From the NCBI GenBank assembly GCA_046756985.1, contig JBHHXG010000059.1:1-9658 (forward strand): a DNA stretch of 9,658 bases, in the 5' to 3' direction. Of the stretch, positions 1-7,036 are shown in pieces. This DNA comes from JBHHXG01 sp046756985 (lineage in GTDB: Bacteria; Pseudomonadota; Zetaproteobacteria; Mariprofundales; Mariprofundaceae). Position 1 is the first letter of the stretch; every line of letters starts with the position of its first letter. Both the position numbers and the translations under genes were made by a program. The notes beneath the pieces were generated by a model, which saw only the letters and a list, made by a program, of their open reading frames with translations, was not told where the DNA came from and searched no databases.

Positions 1-2
1 AT

Positions 3-134
3 CAGATGATCAACTACTGCATGATCAATCCGATGAAGGGCAAGCAGTTTGAGAAAAATTCGAAAGAATTGACTGCGATGGCAGCGTACTACCGCGCCTA
101 TCGCATGAAATACCTTCGTGAGCACCGCAAATAG
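3..134 (+). CDS. C-terminal fragment of a probable c-type cytochrome (5' end outside window)
   Basis: An open frame enters from the left edge and ends at TAG 132-134, giving 43 visible residues. The segment begins QMINYCMINPMKGK and continues with a helix containing SKELTAMAAYYRAY and a basic tail. This layout, a YCM..PM.GK loop followed by an 'ELTA.AAYY' helix, resembles the C-terminal part of class I-like cytochromes c. There the loop carries the axial methionine and the last helix packs on the heme. No CxxCH is visible because the heme-binding part would lie upstream, so the call rests on the loop and helix alone. The following gene is a multiheme cytochrome on the same strand, which supports an electron-transfer role. 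A stable hairpin (153-178) separates the two genes, so they may not be fully co-transcribed. Any other small helical protein with this tail cannot be excluded. Confidence 0.5.
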   Translation, partial: QMINYCMINPMKGKQFEKNSKELTAMAAYYRAYRMKYLREHRK

Positions 135-152
135 GTAAGCCGGTAATGATAC

Positions 153-178
153 AAGGGGCAGCATTATTGCTGCCCCTT
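153..178 (+). terminator. Strong hairpin between the two cytochrome genes
   Basis: AAGGGGCAGCA (153-163) pairs perfectly with TGCTGCCCCTT (168-178), an 11-bp stem closing a 4-nt TTAT loop. It sits 18 nt past the stop of the upstream gene. No T-tract follows (the next bases are GACGTATC), so it is not a classical intrinsic terminator. It could be an attenuating terminator, or a stabilising 3' stem that allows partial read-through into the multiheme cytochrome gene, whose start is 33 nt further on. Confidence 0.6.
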
Positions 179-211
179 GACGTATCAGGGCATGGATAAA
201 AGGGTGTGTAT

Positions 212-1456
212 ATGAAAAAGCTTCTGGTCCCCCTGTGTTTGTTACTGGCAGGGCTTGGCTGGGTGGCTTTTGCCCTGATGTTTCCTGGCAATGGAGATGC
301 TGAACGAGTCGGAGTCGCGGAGTCTGATTCCGGGTTTCTGAAGGCGTACTGGGAGCATCCTGTGGCAACAAAGGATGCCCCACCGAAAGGTTGGCAGGCG
401 CTGGAGGCCAACCTGCATCCGAAAGCCTGCGCCCAGTGTCACGAGGCTCAGTTTGAAGACTGGAAGGACAGCCTGCATGCGCATGCCTATTCACCCGGCC
501 TGATCGGACAGTTTCCTGGCATGGGGCATGCCGCGGCCAATGACTGCCTGATCTGTCATGCCCCACTGAAAGAACAGATGTACGTTGGTACGACCGACAT
601 GATGGATTCCCTAAAACAGATGCTGGCGCATCAGGAAGGCTTCGACCGGAAGGCCCAGGTAAAGGACAAGCCATTGCCTTTGCGGCATGCGGGAGTCACC
701 TGTGCTTCCTGCCATGTGCGCGGCTGGCGGAGATTCGGGCCGCCGCCAAAGGAATCCCGGGCCCTGGGGCAGATCAAAGGTTCCGCACATGGCGGATTTA
801 CAGCGATGAAGGAATTTGAGCAATCAGCCTTCTGTGCATCCTGCCACCAGTTTCCGCAGTCCATGGCTATCAACGGCAAACCACTGGAAAACACATTGGA
901 GGAATGGAAGCAGAGCCGTTTCGAGCGTGAAGGCGTGCAATGCCAGAACTGCCACATGCCGGAGCGCCGGCATGAATTCAGGGGTATCCACGATCCGGAA
1001 ATGGTACGACGCGGACTTGATTTTAAATTAAAGCGAAGTATGGACGGCGGTTCACTGACCATCACTTCCCGCTGGATCGGGCATGCCTTTCCGACCTATG
1101 TAACGCCGGAGGTGATTATCCAGGCCGAAGCACTGGACAGGAAAGGAAAACAATTACGGGCATGGCAATGGGAAATTGTGCGTGAAGTCGCATTTACGAC
1201 CGGGTGGACTGAAATCAGGGATGTGCGTCTGATGCCGGGTGAGTCGAGGAGCTATCTGGCGGAATCTGTTCCGGAGGGGAGTAAGGTGATTCGTTTTCAG
1301 GTGCGTGTCATACCCGATCAGTTTTACAAGGGCATCTATCAACACCTTCTGGCCGGAGAGCTTGAAAATGATGCCAGAGCGCTGATCAACAGAGCGCTGG
1401 CCCATGCCGATGAAAACGATTATACGCTCTACGAGGAAGAGCTCGAATTGCCCTGA
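212..1456 (+). CDS. Membrane-anchored pentaheme c-type cytochrome (cytochrome c554-like)
   Basis: A 414-residue protein that probably moves electrons in the periplasm. The N-terminus MKK plus a hydrophobic stretch (about residues 4-24) is a signal peptide or uncleaved anchor. Five CxxCH heme c motifs follow: CAQCH (73-77), CLICH (112-116), CASCH (164-168), CASCH (208-212) and CQNCH (244-248). Many further histidines could serve as distal ligands. The spacing and the W..S..F/H..GV.C..CHM pattern before the last heme resemble the cytochrome c554/multiheme cytochrome superfamily. Residues from about 270 to the end lack hemes and look beta-rich. They contain a GHAFPT motif seen in the C-terminal domain of related multiheme cytochromes. 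I chose ATG 212 over the in-frame GTG at 206 because AGGG (201-204) is then well spaced. The gene lies downstream of a probable cytochrome gene and its 3' end overlaps the convergent anti-sigma gene by 28 nt. Its redox partner and substrate cannot be read from the sequence. Confidence 0.9.
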   Translation: MKKLLVPLCLLLAGLGWVAFALMFPGNGDAERVGVAESDSGFLKAYWEHPVATKDAPPKGWQALEANLHPKACAQCHEAQFEDWKDSLHAHAYSPGLIGQFPGMGHAAANDCLICHAPLKEQMYVGTTDMMDSLKQMLAHQEGFDRKAQVKDKPLPLRHAGVTCASCHVRGWRRFGPPPKESRALGQIKGSAHGGFTAMKEFEQSAFCASCHQFPQSMAINGKPLENTLEEWKQSRFEREGVQCQNCHMPERRHEFRGIHDPEMVRRGLDFKLKRSMDGGSLTITSRWIGHAFPTYVTPEVIIQAEALDRKGKQLRAWQWEIVREVAFTTGWTEIRDVRLMPGESRSYLAESVPEGSKVIRFQVRVIPDQFYKGIYQHLLAGELENDARALINRALAHADENDYTLYEEELELP

Positions 1457-1704
1457 GAATTACCCGCCTCGCGTAGGGACTGACTGATATGCTGGCGATT
1501 CTGTTCAGGCAGCGCTGCCTCATCAGTGGATTCAGAACGCATCTTCTTTAAAGCCCTTTCGATCAGGCGGATGTCGCGCTCATAAGCGCGACACATGCCG
1601 CAGATCAACATGTGCCAACGCAGACGAAGCCGTTCGCCAAGCGTCAGCGTGCGCTCATACGCATCCGAGACCAGTTTGCTTGCCTGTTGGCAAAAATGGT
1701 TCAT
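1429..1704 (-). CDS. Small zinc-finger putative anti-sigma factor (zf-HC2-like)
   Basis: A 91-residue cytoplasmic protein with no membrane segment. C5 is followed by H31-x3-C35-x2-C38 in the context RLRWHMLICGMCRAY, which is the zinc-binding pattern of short zf-HC2 proteins encoded next to ECF sigma factors. Such proteins typically bind the sigma factor and hold it inactive, and the Zn-Cys site can act as a redox or metal switch. It lies directly downstream of the sigma gene: ATG 1704 is 10 nt past the sigma stop, and GAGGAG at 1723-1718 is about 13 nt from it, a rather long spacing. An alternative ATG at 1740 would overlap the sigma gene and add 12 residues before the conserved C; I prefer 1704. 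The C-terminal tail (about residue 55 onward) is polar and ends in five serines. That end is encoded antisense to the last codons of the cytochrome gene and may be a recent extension. The anti-sigma role is inferred from family and position. Confidence 0.8.
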   Translation of the reverse strand: MNHFCQQASKLVSDAYERTLTLGERLRLRWHMLICGMCRAYERDIRLIERALKKMRSESTDEAALPEQNRQHISQSLREAGNSQGNSSSSS

Positions 1705-1714
1705 ATCTCTGCAA

Positions 1715-2302
1715 TCACTCCTCTTTTTTTGTGATCCCAAAGCCGCTGTTTTGCAGACATCCCCTCAACGCCAGACGGGCGCGATGCATTAAAACATGCA
1801 GGTGAGTCGTCGAAATTTCACAGCTATTACAGACAGTTTCAGTCTCTTCACCTTCCATTTCACGCAGGATGAATACATCACGCTGTCGTGTCGGCAGTTT
1901 GTGGATGCAGTCCAGAAGCTGTTTGTGGAACTGTTGTTCTCGGTATTGGCCTTCAGGGTTATTCCTTGCAGGTTGAGAGCTATCCAGCCATTTGCCATGC
2001 GGGTCAAAGAATGCGGATGTCGGGTCAACCTCGATTTCTTCGGAAAGCTTGCGATTGCGAATTTCCTTGCGGATATGATCGGTGATTTTGTGTTTCAGGA
2101 TACCAACCAGCCAGGTGCGTACCGATGATTTTCCCTGGAAGCTTTTGCTTCCCTTCCAGGCCGCAAGCAGGGTTTCCTGCAGCATATCACTGGCCAGTTC
2201 TTCATTGCGTAAGCGCGCCATGGCATAGCGATACAAGTAATCGCCATGCTCTCTCAGCCAGTCTTCGGGGTTCTCGGTCAGGGTTTTTGCGTCCTCGGAC
2301 AT
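1715..2302 (-). CDS. ECF-type RNA polymerase sigma factor
   Basis: A 195-residue sigma-70 family protein with only regions 2 and 4, as in ECF factors. Region 2 spans about residues 14-80 and includes LRNEELASDMLQET, followed by the FQGKSSVRTWLVGILKHK segment that contacts the -10 element. The linker has FFDPHGKWLD (98-107), a feature I associate with one ECF subfamily whose partner is a small zinc-finger protein. Region 4 spans about 129-182 and contains LPTRQRDVFILREMEG and an HTH ending in HRARLALRGCL. Two cysteines, C158 and C161, form a CxxC in the first HTH helix, where most sigma factors have hydrophobic residues. The zinc-finger anti-sigma gene follows 10 nt after the stop, so the two are almost certainly one transcript. 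No good Shine-Dalgarno precedes ATG 2302. Target promoters cannot be deduced; the convergent cytochrome gene is an obvious neighbour but not a proven target. Confidence 0.93.
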   Translation of the reverse strand: MSEDAKTLTENPEDWLREHGDYLYRYAMARLRNEELASDMLQETLLAAWKGSKSFQGKSSVRTWLVGILKHKITDHIRKEIRNRKLSEEIEVDPTSAFFDPHGKWLDSSQPARNNPEGQYREQQFHKQLLDCIHKLPTRQRDVFILREMEGEETETVCNSCEISTTHLHVLMHRARLALRGCLQNSGFGITKKEE

Positions 2303-2381
2303 GTGAATATCATGCCATTAAAACTCATGGCTTCAACCACCAGCAAACTACGTCAATATCTGTGACTGATGTGCCAGCCTA

Positions 2382-3128
2382 TCAGCCGGGTTTGCTGGCC
2401 GTCATGACAATGGTACGGCCAAGCAGCATGCCGATGCTGTTGATCGGCTGCACCAGATCGACGTTGTGTTCGTCAATGGTCCGGTATTTTGTTTTCTCGA
2501 CATGAAAGGTATAGCCGCCAATGAGCTTGATGGGCAGATACAGGAGAATAAGCCAGAATATAGATGATTTCTGGTATTTATCATAATCGCAGTGGATGTT
2601 ATCAAAGCCCGCATCCAGCAAGGCATGCGCAAGGTAAAAATAGGATATCGGTGAAATATGGCCACCGGCGCTTTCAATGGCTGTTTCACCGACATGCAGG
2701 GGACCAAACAGATTCCAGAAGCCGGCGAACAGAAAGCGGATTCTGGACTTCAGATTCAGGATGTTCGGCGTGGTGATAAGCATAAGCCCGCCGGGTTTCA
2801 GCACTCGCTGCGCCTCACGGATAATCAGGCGGTAGTGTTCCAGATGCTCAACAACCTCGGTGAATGTAATGAGATCAAAAAATGAATCCTCGTACGGCAG
2901 CATGTCTTTATTGAGATCGACAATCTCGACGGCCTGGCCATCCATTTGCATGAATTCATCGGTGTAATCACAGGCATGACTCTCGACATCATACTCGGCC
3001 CTGACCTGTCGGATCAGCTCACCGGTACCGCTTCCAATATCGAGATGCCGGCCTGATATGTCCGGCGCATATTTCCGGATCGAAGCGATCACCGCTGTCA
3101 GGGTTTTGTCCAGGCTCAAAGTCGTCAT
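2382..3128 (-). CDS. Class I SAM-dependent methyltransferase (Methyltransf_11/UbiE-like fold)
   Basis: A 248-residue cytosolic enzyme predicted to transfer a methyl group from S-adenosylmethionine. Motif I is HLDIGSGTGEL (28-38), which binds SAM. An acidic residue in the ACDYTDE segment (about 53-59) follows. FFDLITFTEVVEHLEH is the motif II/III region, and VLKPGGLMLITTPN (109-122) is the post-motif strand. The C-terminal part includes a hydrophobic stretch (about 188-207, SIFWLILLYLPIKLIGGY) that could sit on a membrane surface and suggests a lipid-linked or envelope substrate. The substrate is unknown. ATG 3128 has no clear Shine-Dalgarno and lies just downstream of a possible promoter (3143-3172), so the leader may be very short. 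The next gene downstream on the same strand is the sigma factor, 79 nt after the stop; that gap is large enough for a separate promoter. Confidence 0.88.
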   Translation of the reverse strand: MTTLSLDKTLTAVIASIRKYAPDISGRHLDIGSGTGELIRQVRAEYDVESHACDYTDEFMQMDGQAVEIVDLNKDMLPYEDSFFDLITFTEVVEHLEHYRLIIREAQRVLKPGGLMLITTPNILNLKSRIRFLFAGFWNLFGPLHVGETAIESAGGHISPISYFYLAHALLDAGFDNIHCDYDKYQKSSIFWLILLYLPIKLIGGYTFHVEKTKYRTIDEHNVDLVQPINSIGMLLGRTIVMTASKPG

Positions 3129-3130
3129 GG

Positions 3131-3193
3131 TCGTATGTTAAGGATATAATGCTTGGCAGTCAGCAATATCAACATGCGCGTCGTATGGGTAAG
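3131..3193. repeat. Imperfect direct repeat pair in the divergent intergenic region
   Basis: TCGTATG occurs at 3131-3137 and again at 3181-3187, exactly 50 bp apart (about five helical turns). Each copy is followed by TTAAG or GGTAAG. The pair flanks the possible methyltransferase promoter within the 119-bp gap between the methyltransferase and transporter genes. It could be a paired operator for a regulator of either gene. Two 7-bp matches in so short a region are weak evidence. Confidence 0.25.
3143..3172 (-). promoter_or_regulatory. Possible sigma-70 promoter for the methyltransferase gene
   Basis: Read on the minus strand, TTGATA (3172-3167, five of six matches to the -35 consensus) is separated by 18 nt from TATATC (3148-3143, four of six to the -10 consensus). 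Transcription would begin near 3136, only about 8 nt before ATG 3128. That fits the absence of a Shine-Dalgarno and would make the mRNA nearly leaderless. The call comes from pattern reading only, and AT-rich hexamers of this quality occur by chance. Confidence 0.3.
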
Positions 3194-3247
3194 TCACTAG
3201 AAGCCTTTGCAGTGGCCTGATTGCAGCAGATAGCCTAAATTGTTCCT

Positions 3248-4510
3248 ATGAAGAGGGGTAATTCACGGGCAATCTGGTCATGGGCGACCTACGACTGGGC
3301 AAATTCGGTTTATGCGACGACGATTCTGGCCGGATTCTTCCCTGTATTCTTCAAGCAATACTGGGCCACCGGATTAAGCATTAACGAAAGTACGTTCTGG
3401 CTGGGAATGGCCAATGCTGTTGCCGGACTGGCGGTTGCGCTTATGGCGCCCCTGCTGGGGGCGGTAGCCGATCAGGGGGGGCTGAAGAAGCGCTTTCTGC
3501 TGCTATTCACTTTCCTCGGTATATTGATGACTGCTGCGCTCTTCTGGGCAGCTCAGGGCGCATGGATGCTCGCCGTTTCCCTTTTCATATTCGGTGCCAT
3601 TGGCTTTTCCGGCGGGCTTGTTTTTTATGATGCCTTGATTGTCGATGTATCCGAACCGGAGCATTACGATCGAGTCTCCGCACTCGGTTATGCTCTGGGC
3701 TATGTCGGCGGCGGTATCTTGTTTTCCATCAATGTGCTGATGACCCTGCATCCGGACTGGTTCGGACTTGCCGACAGTGCTGAGGCAGTTCGCTGGTCAT
3801 TTGCATCCGTGGCCGTCTGGTGGGCTGTTTTTACTGTGCCATTGATGCTGTTTGTTCACGAACAGGGCGAAGCCGAGGAAGTGCGCCTGCTGCAAAGCAT
3901 GCGGGCTGGATGGGTTCAGTTCCGTGATACCTTCCGGCATATTCGCAGTCTGCGCGTGGTGTTTGTCTTTTTGCTGGCCTATTTTCTGTATATCGACGGT
4001 GTGGGCACGATCATCCGCATGGCCGTTGATTATGGTCTGGCGCTCGGTTTTGACTCTTCGATATTGATGATGGCATTGCTGCTGACCCAGTTCGTCGCCT
4101 TCCCGGCAGCCCTTGTCTGGGGGAAGGTCGGCGAATCCTGGGGCGCAAAACGAAGTATCATGTTTTGTATCGGTGTATACATCGCGGTTTGCCTGTGGGG
4201 CTATGGCATGGCAACGACAACAGATTTTTATCTGCTCGCCTGTGTGATCGGACTGGTGATGGGCGGTGTGCAGGCGCTTTCCCGCTCATTCTATGCGCGT
4301 ATCATTCCATCCGAACAGGCGGCGGAATTTTTTGGTTTCTACAATATGCTTGGAAAATTTGCTGCGGTAATGGGCCCGATGCTAATGGGTTTGGTCAGTA
4401 TGCTCTCCGGTAATGCCAGGCTTTCCATCCTGGCCATTATCATCCTGTTTGCAGCGGGCGGGGCGCTGCTTTATGTTGTGGATGATACCGAAGGAGGGAT
4501 GACGACATGA
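3248..4510 (+). CDS. UMF1-type major facilitator superfamily transporter (Atg22-like)
   Basis: A 420-residue inner-membrane protein with about 12 hydrophobic helices. The N-terminal SWATYDWANSVYATTILAGF (11-30) is the signature of the UMF1/Atg22-like branch of the MFS (the family that includes the yeast vacuolar amino-acid effluxer Atg22). The loop around GAVADQGGLKKRF matches the MFS cytoplasmic motif between helices 2 and 3. Helix-rich segments continue to GGALLYVVDD near the C-terminus, and the length is normal for the family. Bacterial members have no well-defined substrate; small-molecule or amino-acid efflux is the family-based guess. ATG 3248 has no recognisable Shine-Dalgarno, but no better start exists and the signature begins at residue 11. 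The stop overlaps the lemA start in ATGA, so translation of the two is probably coupled. Confidence 0.88.
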   Translation: MKRGNSRAIWSWATYDWANSVYATTILAGFFPVFFKQYWATGLSINESTFWLGMANAVAGLAVALMAPLLGAVADQGGLKKRFLLLFTFLGILMTAALFWAAQGAWMLAVSLFIFGAIGFSGGLVFYDALIVDVSEPEHYDRVSALGYALGYVGGGILFSINVLMTLHPDWFGLADSAEAVRWSFASVAVWWAVFTVPLMLFVHEQGEAEEVRLLQSMRAGWVQFRDTFRHIRSLRVVFVFLLAYFLYIDGVGTIIRMAVDYGLALGFDSSILMMALLLTQFVAFPAALVWGKVGESWGAKRSIMFCIGVYIAVCLWGYGMATTTDFYLLACVIGLVMGGVQALSRSFYARIIPSEQAAEFFGFYNMLGKFAAVMGPMLMGLVSMLSGNARLSILAIIILFAAGGALLYVVDDTEGGMTT

Positions 4511-5097
4511 TGACTGTATTTCTTATTGTACTCGGTGTGCTCGCTGCGCTGCTCGCATATGTCATTTTAATTTACAACCGCTTTGTAAAGCTCAGAAACC
4601 GCTTCATGAACGCATTTTCACAGATCGATGTTCAAATGAAACGTCGCTATGACCTGATTCCAAATCTGGTTGAGACGGCCAAGGCGTATCTGAAACACGA
4701 AAAAGAAACGCTGCAAAACGTCATCGAGGCCCGCAATCAGGCCCTGAGCGCCATGAAGCGGGCAAGCGCACATCCGGAGGACGCCTCTGCGGTGAAGGCG
4801 CTGATGGGGGCTGAGGCGGCGCTTGGCGGCGCGATGTTGAGCCTGAATGCCGTGATGGAGAACTATCCGGACCTGAAAGCCGATCAGACCATGGCGCAGC
4901 TTTCCGAAGAACTGACATCTACCGAGAACAAAGTCAGCTTTGCGCGCCAGTCCTACAATGACGAGGTGATGATCTATAATACCCAGCGTGAAACATTCCC
5001 GGATGTGCTGTTTGCGGGTGTGTTTGGTTTCAAAGAGGCTGCTCTGTTCGAGATTACCCGGCCAGAAGAAAAAGAGGCTGTCAGAGTAAGTTTCTAG
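4507..5097 (+). CDS. lemA: LemA family membrane protein
   Basis: A 196-residue protein with one N-terminal membrane helix (about residues 3-24) followed by a long, mostly helical soluble domain. The conserved LemA core is visible just after the helix: YNRFVKLRNRF, then IDVQMKRRYDLIPNLVE and AKAYLKHEKETLQNVIEARN (about residues 24-80). Length is typical for the family. The biochemical role of LemA proteins is not settled; they are membrane-associated and their genes often sit next to M48 or TPM-domain genes, as here. GGAGGG (4493-4498) gives a good ribosome site for ATG 4507, which overlaps the transporter stop (ATGA). A second ATG immediately follows at 4510. The M48 peptidase gene starts 16 nt downstream, so the three genes form one unit. 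Confidence 0.93.
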   Translation: MMTVFLIVLGVLAALLAYVILIYNRFVKLRNRFMNAFSQIDVQMKRRYDLIPNLVETAKAYLKHEKETLQNVIEARNQALSAMKRASAHPEDASAVKALMGAEAALGGAMLSLNAVMENYPDLKADQTMAQLSEELTSTENKVSFARQSYNDEVMIYNTQRETFPDVLFAGVFGFKEAALFEITRPEEKEAVRVSF

Positions 5098-5113
5098 CCA
5101 TATCCAACACAGC

Positions 5114-7036
5114 ATGGATTTCTTCGGGCAACAGGAGCAGGCGCGAAAACATACCTCGTGGTTGATTGTGCTGTTTACAGCGGCTGTGATTCTTATCGTA
5201 CTGGCCGTTTATCTGGCAGTGACAGCTGGCCTGTTTTTTGGCCAGTATTATCAGGGTAACCAGCATTACTTCTTTGTTGAGACGCTATGGAATCCCAATC
5301 GCTTTCTGTGGGTGACAGGGATCACCATTGCGGTCATCGCCGGTGGCAGCTGGTTTCGCATGTATCAGTTGAAGGAAGGGGGAGGAGCTGCGGTCGCTGA
5401 AATGCTAGGAGGCAGCCGCGTGCCTGCAAGCATGAATGACCCGCTATTGCGGCGCCTGCTCAATGTGGTGGAAGAGATGGCGATTGCATCCGGTCTTCCG
5501 GTTCCGCCGGTGTATCTATTGGAGCAGAGCGGGATTAATGCATTTGCTGCCGGATTTGCACCTTCGGATGCGGTGATCACCGTAACACGTGGGGCGATCG
5601 AACTACTTAACCGCGACGAGTTGCAGGGCGTGATTGCGCACGAATTCAGTCATATTTTCAATGGTGATACACGTCTGAAGATGCGCCTGATGGGCCTGCT
5701 ATTCGGGGTTACATTAATATCGGATACCGGCGGGTTCCTGCTAACGGCCAGGCACTCTGTTCGCTATTCGTCGCGCGGGCGCGGGACACATCCGGCACTG
5801 GTAGTGATTGGCATCCTGTTGTTTGTGGTCGGAACGATTGGCGCAGTCTTTGCCGATATGATCAAACGTGCTGTTTCACGACAAAGGGAATTTCTGGCAG
5901 ATGCTGCGGCCGTACAGTTTACACGAAACCCCGAAGGAATTGCCGGGGCATTGAAAGTCATCGGAGGATATAAGGAGGGCTCACGGGTCTCCCATCCTGC
6001 CGCACAGCAGGCCAGCCATTTTTTCTTTGGCAACGCTCTGAAATCATGGAAGGAAAAGGACTGGTGGGCGACGCATCCGCCTCTGGAGGAGCGTATTCGT
6101 CGTATTGAACCGTGTTTCCAGGGGCGGATCGAAAATATCAATGCCAAATCGCGGCGTATCACTGTGGCAGAGGAGGCCGCGCTCGGTTTTACCGAGGCAC
6201 CGTCTTCAGCCGCCGTGGCGGTGAATGCCAAGATGATTATGGATAGTGTTGGCAACCCCGGTTGGGAGCATCTGAAGCAGGCACGTGCGCTGATTGCCCG
6301 GATTCCTGAACGCTTATGCGATTTTGCCCATGACCCATACACAGCCAGAGCCACAGTATATACACTGCTGCTGGGCGCTGGAAGCAGCCAGCGGTCAGTT
6401 CAATTGCAGGTGCTGGAAAAAAGTGCGGATGCGAATGTGTTCCGGGAAACGCTGGAGATTCTGCCTGTTGCTAAGAAGCTGGCGCCGGAGCTCCGTTTGC
6501 CATTACTTGATATGATGTTGCCGGCTCTGAAAAGCCTGTCACAGGCGCAGTCAAAGGCCTTCAGAAAGAACATAACAGCCATGATCAAGGCAGATCATAA
6601 AATCAACCTCTTTGAATATATGCTGCATCGCATGCTAATGCGCCACTTACGTCCGTCATTCGCCAATGCCGAGCCCAAGTCTGCACAATACCAGGGGCTG
6701 CATCCACTTCTGAACGACTGCGCCTGGGTATTGGCTATGCTGAGCCGTTTCGGTTCTCATGCAGATCCTGAGAGAGTCTATGCGGACAGTATGGCGATGC
6801 TTGGCGGCAGTGGGGCGCCTGAGATGCCGGATGAAAAAGCATGCAGGCTTTCACGTTTCGATAGGGCGCTCAACAAACTGGCCTTGGCCTCTCCTGAGGC
6901 CAAGCGCCTTTTGCTGCAGGCCTGCGTACAGGTCGTTCTGTCCGATGGCAGGGTGGTAGTAAAGGAGATGGAACTGCTGCGGACAATTGCCGATGCGATG
7001 GATTGTCCGATGCCTCCGATATTTGTCAGTACCTAG
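5114..7036 (+). CDS. Membrane M48 family zinc metallopeptidase with C-terminal TerB-like region
   Basis: A 640-residue protein. The N-terminal part is HtpX-like: membrane helices at about 16-42 and 64-82, then the catalytic HEFSH (176-180) with H176 and H180 as zinc ligands and E177 as the base. Further hydrophobic segments at about 192-210 and 227-247 follow, and then REFLAD with E259 as the likely third zinc ligand. This order matches M48 peptidases that degrade damaged or misassembled membrane proteins. E. coli HtpX ends near 290 residues; this protein continues for about 300 more. The extension is helical and ends (584-640) in a segment resembling TerB, with LLLQACVQVVLSDGRVVVKE and CPMPP. 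Pairing with lemA directly upstream is a recurring arrangement and supports a joint envelope-quality role. ATG 5114 lacks an evident Shine-Dalgarno. The 3' end overlaps the convergent DUF1992 gene by 3 nt. No regulatory site is apparent. Confidence 0.9.
   Translation: MDFFGQQEQARKHTSWLIVLFTAAVILIVLAVYLAVTAGLFFGQYYQGNQHYFFVETLWNPNRFLWVTGITIAVIAGGSWFRMYQLKEGGGAAVAEMLGGSRVPASMNDPLLRRLLNVVEEMAIASGLPVPPVYLLEQSGINAFAAGFAPSDAVITVTRGAIELLNRDELQGVIAHEFSHIFNGDTRLKMRLMGLLFGVTLISDTGGFLLTARHSVRYSSRGRGTHPALVVIGILLFVVGTIGAVFADMIKRAVSRQREFLADAAAVQFTRNPEGIAGALKVIGGYKEGSRVSHPAAQQASHFFFGNALKSWKEKDWWATHPPLEERIRRIEPCFQGRIENINAKSRRITVAEEAALGFTEAPSSAAVAVNAKMIMDSVGNPGWEHLKQARALIARIPERLCDFAHDPYTARATVYTLLLGAGSSQRSVQLQVLEKSADANVFRETLEILPVAKKLAPELRLPLLDMMLPALKSLSQAQSKAFRKNITAMIKADHKINLFEYMLHRMLMRHLRPSFANAEPKSAQYQGLHPLLNDCAWVLAMLSRFGSHADPERVYADSMAMLGGSGAPEMPDEKACRLSRFDRALNKLALASPEAKRLLLQACVQVVLSDGRVVVKEMELLRTIADAMDCPMPPIFVST

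Noticed and set aside
631..1065. 144-residue minus-strand open frame inside the multiheme cytochrome gene
   Set aside because: The sense frame has five CxxCH motifs; the antisense frame is a by-product.
2373..2399. GCCAGC...GCTGGC inverted repeat at the end of the methyltransferase gene as a terminator
   Set aside because: The stem is only 6 bp with a 15-nt loop, no T-tract follows, and it lies partly inside the coding sequence.
3145..3150. Perfect forward-strand TATAAT as a promoter for the transporter gene
   Set aside because: No acceptable -35 hexamer lies 16-18 bp upstream and there is no extended -10 TGn. The gene starts almost 100 nt further on.
4618..5115. 165-residue minus-strand open frame opposite lemA
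   Set aside because: It lies entirely antisense to conserved LemA coding sequence and shows no domain or start-site support.
5764..6354. 196-residue open frame on the minus strand inside the M48 peptidase gene
   Set aside because: It is antisense to a well-supported protease gene with the zinc motif in frame. Its translation has low-complexity Ser/Ala/Arg composition and no recognisable motif.
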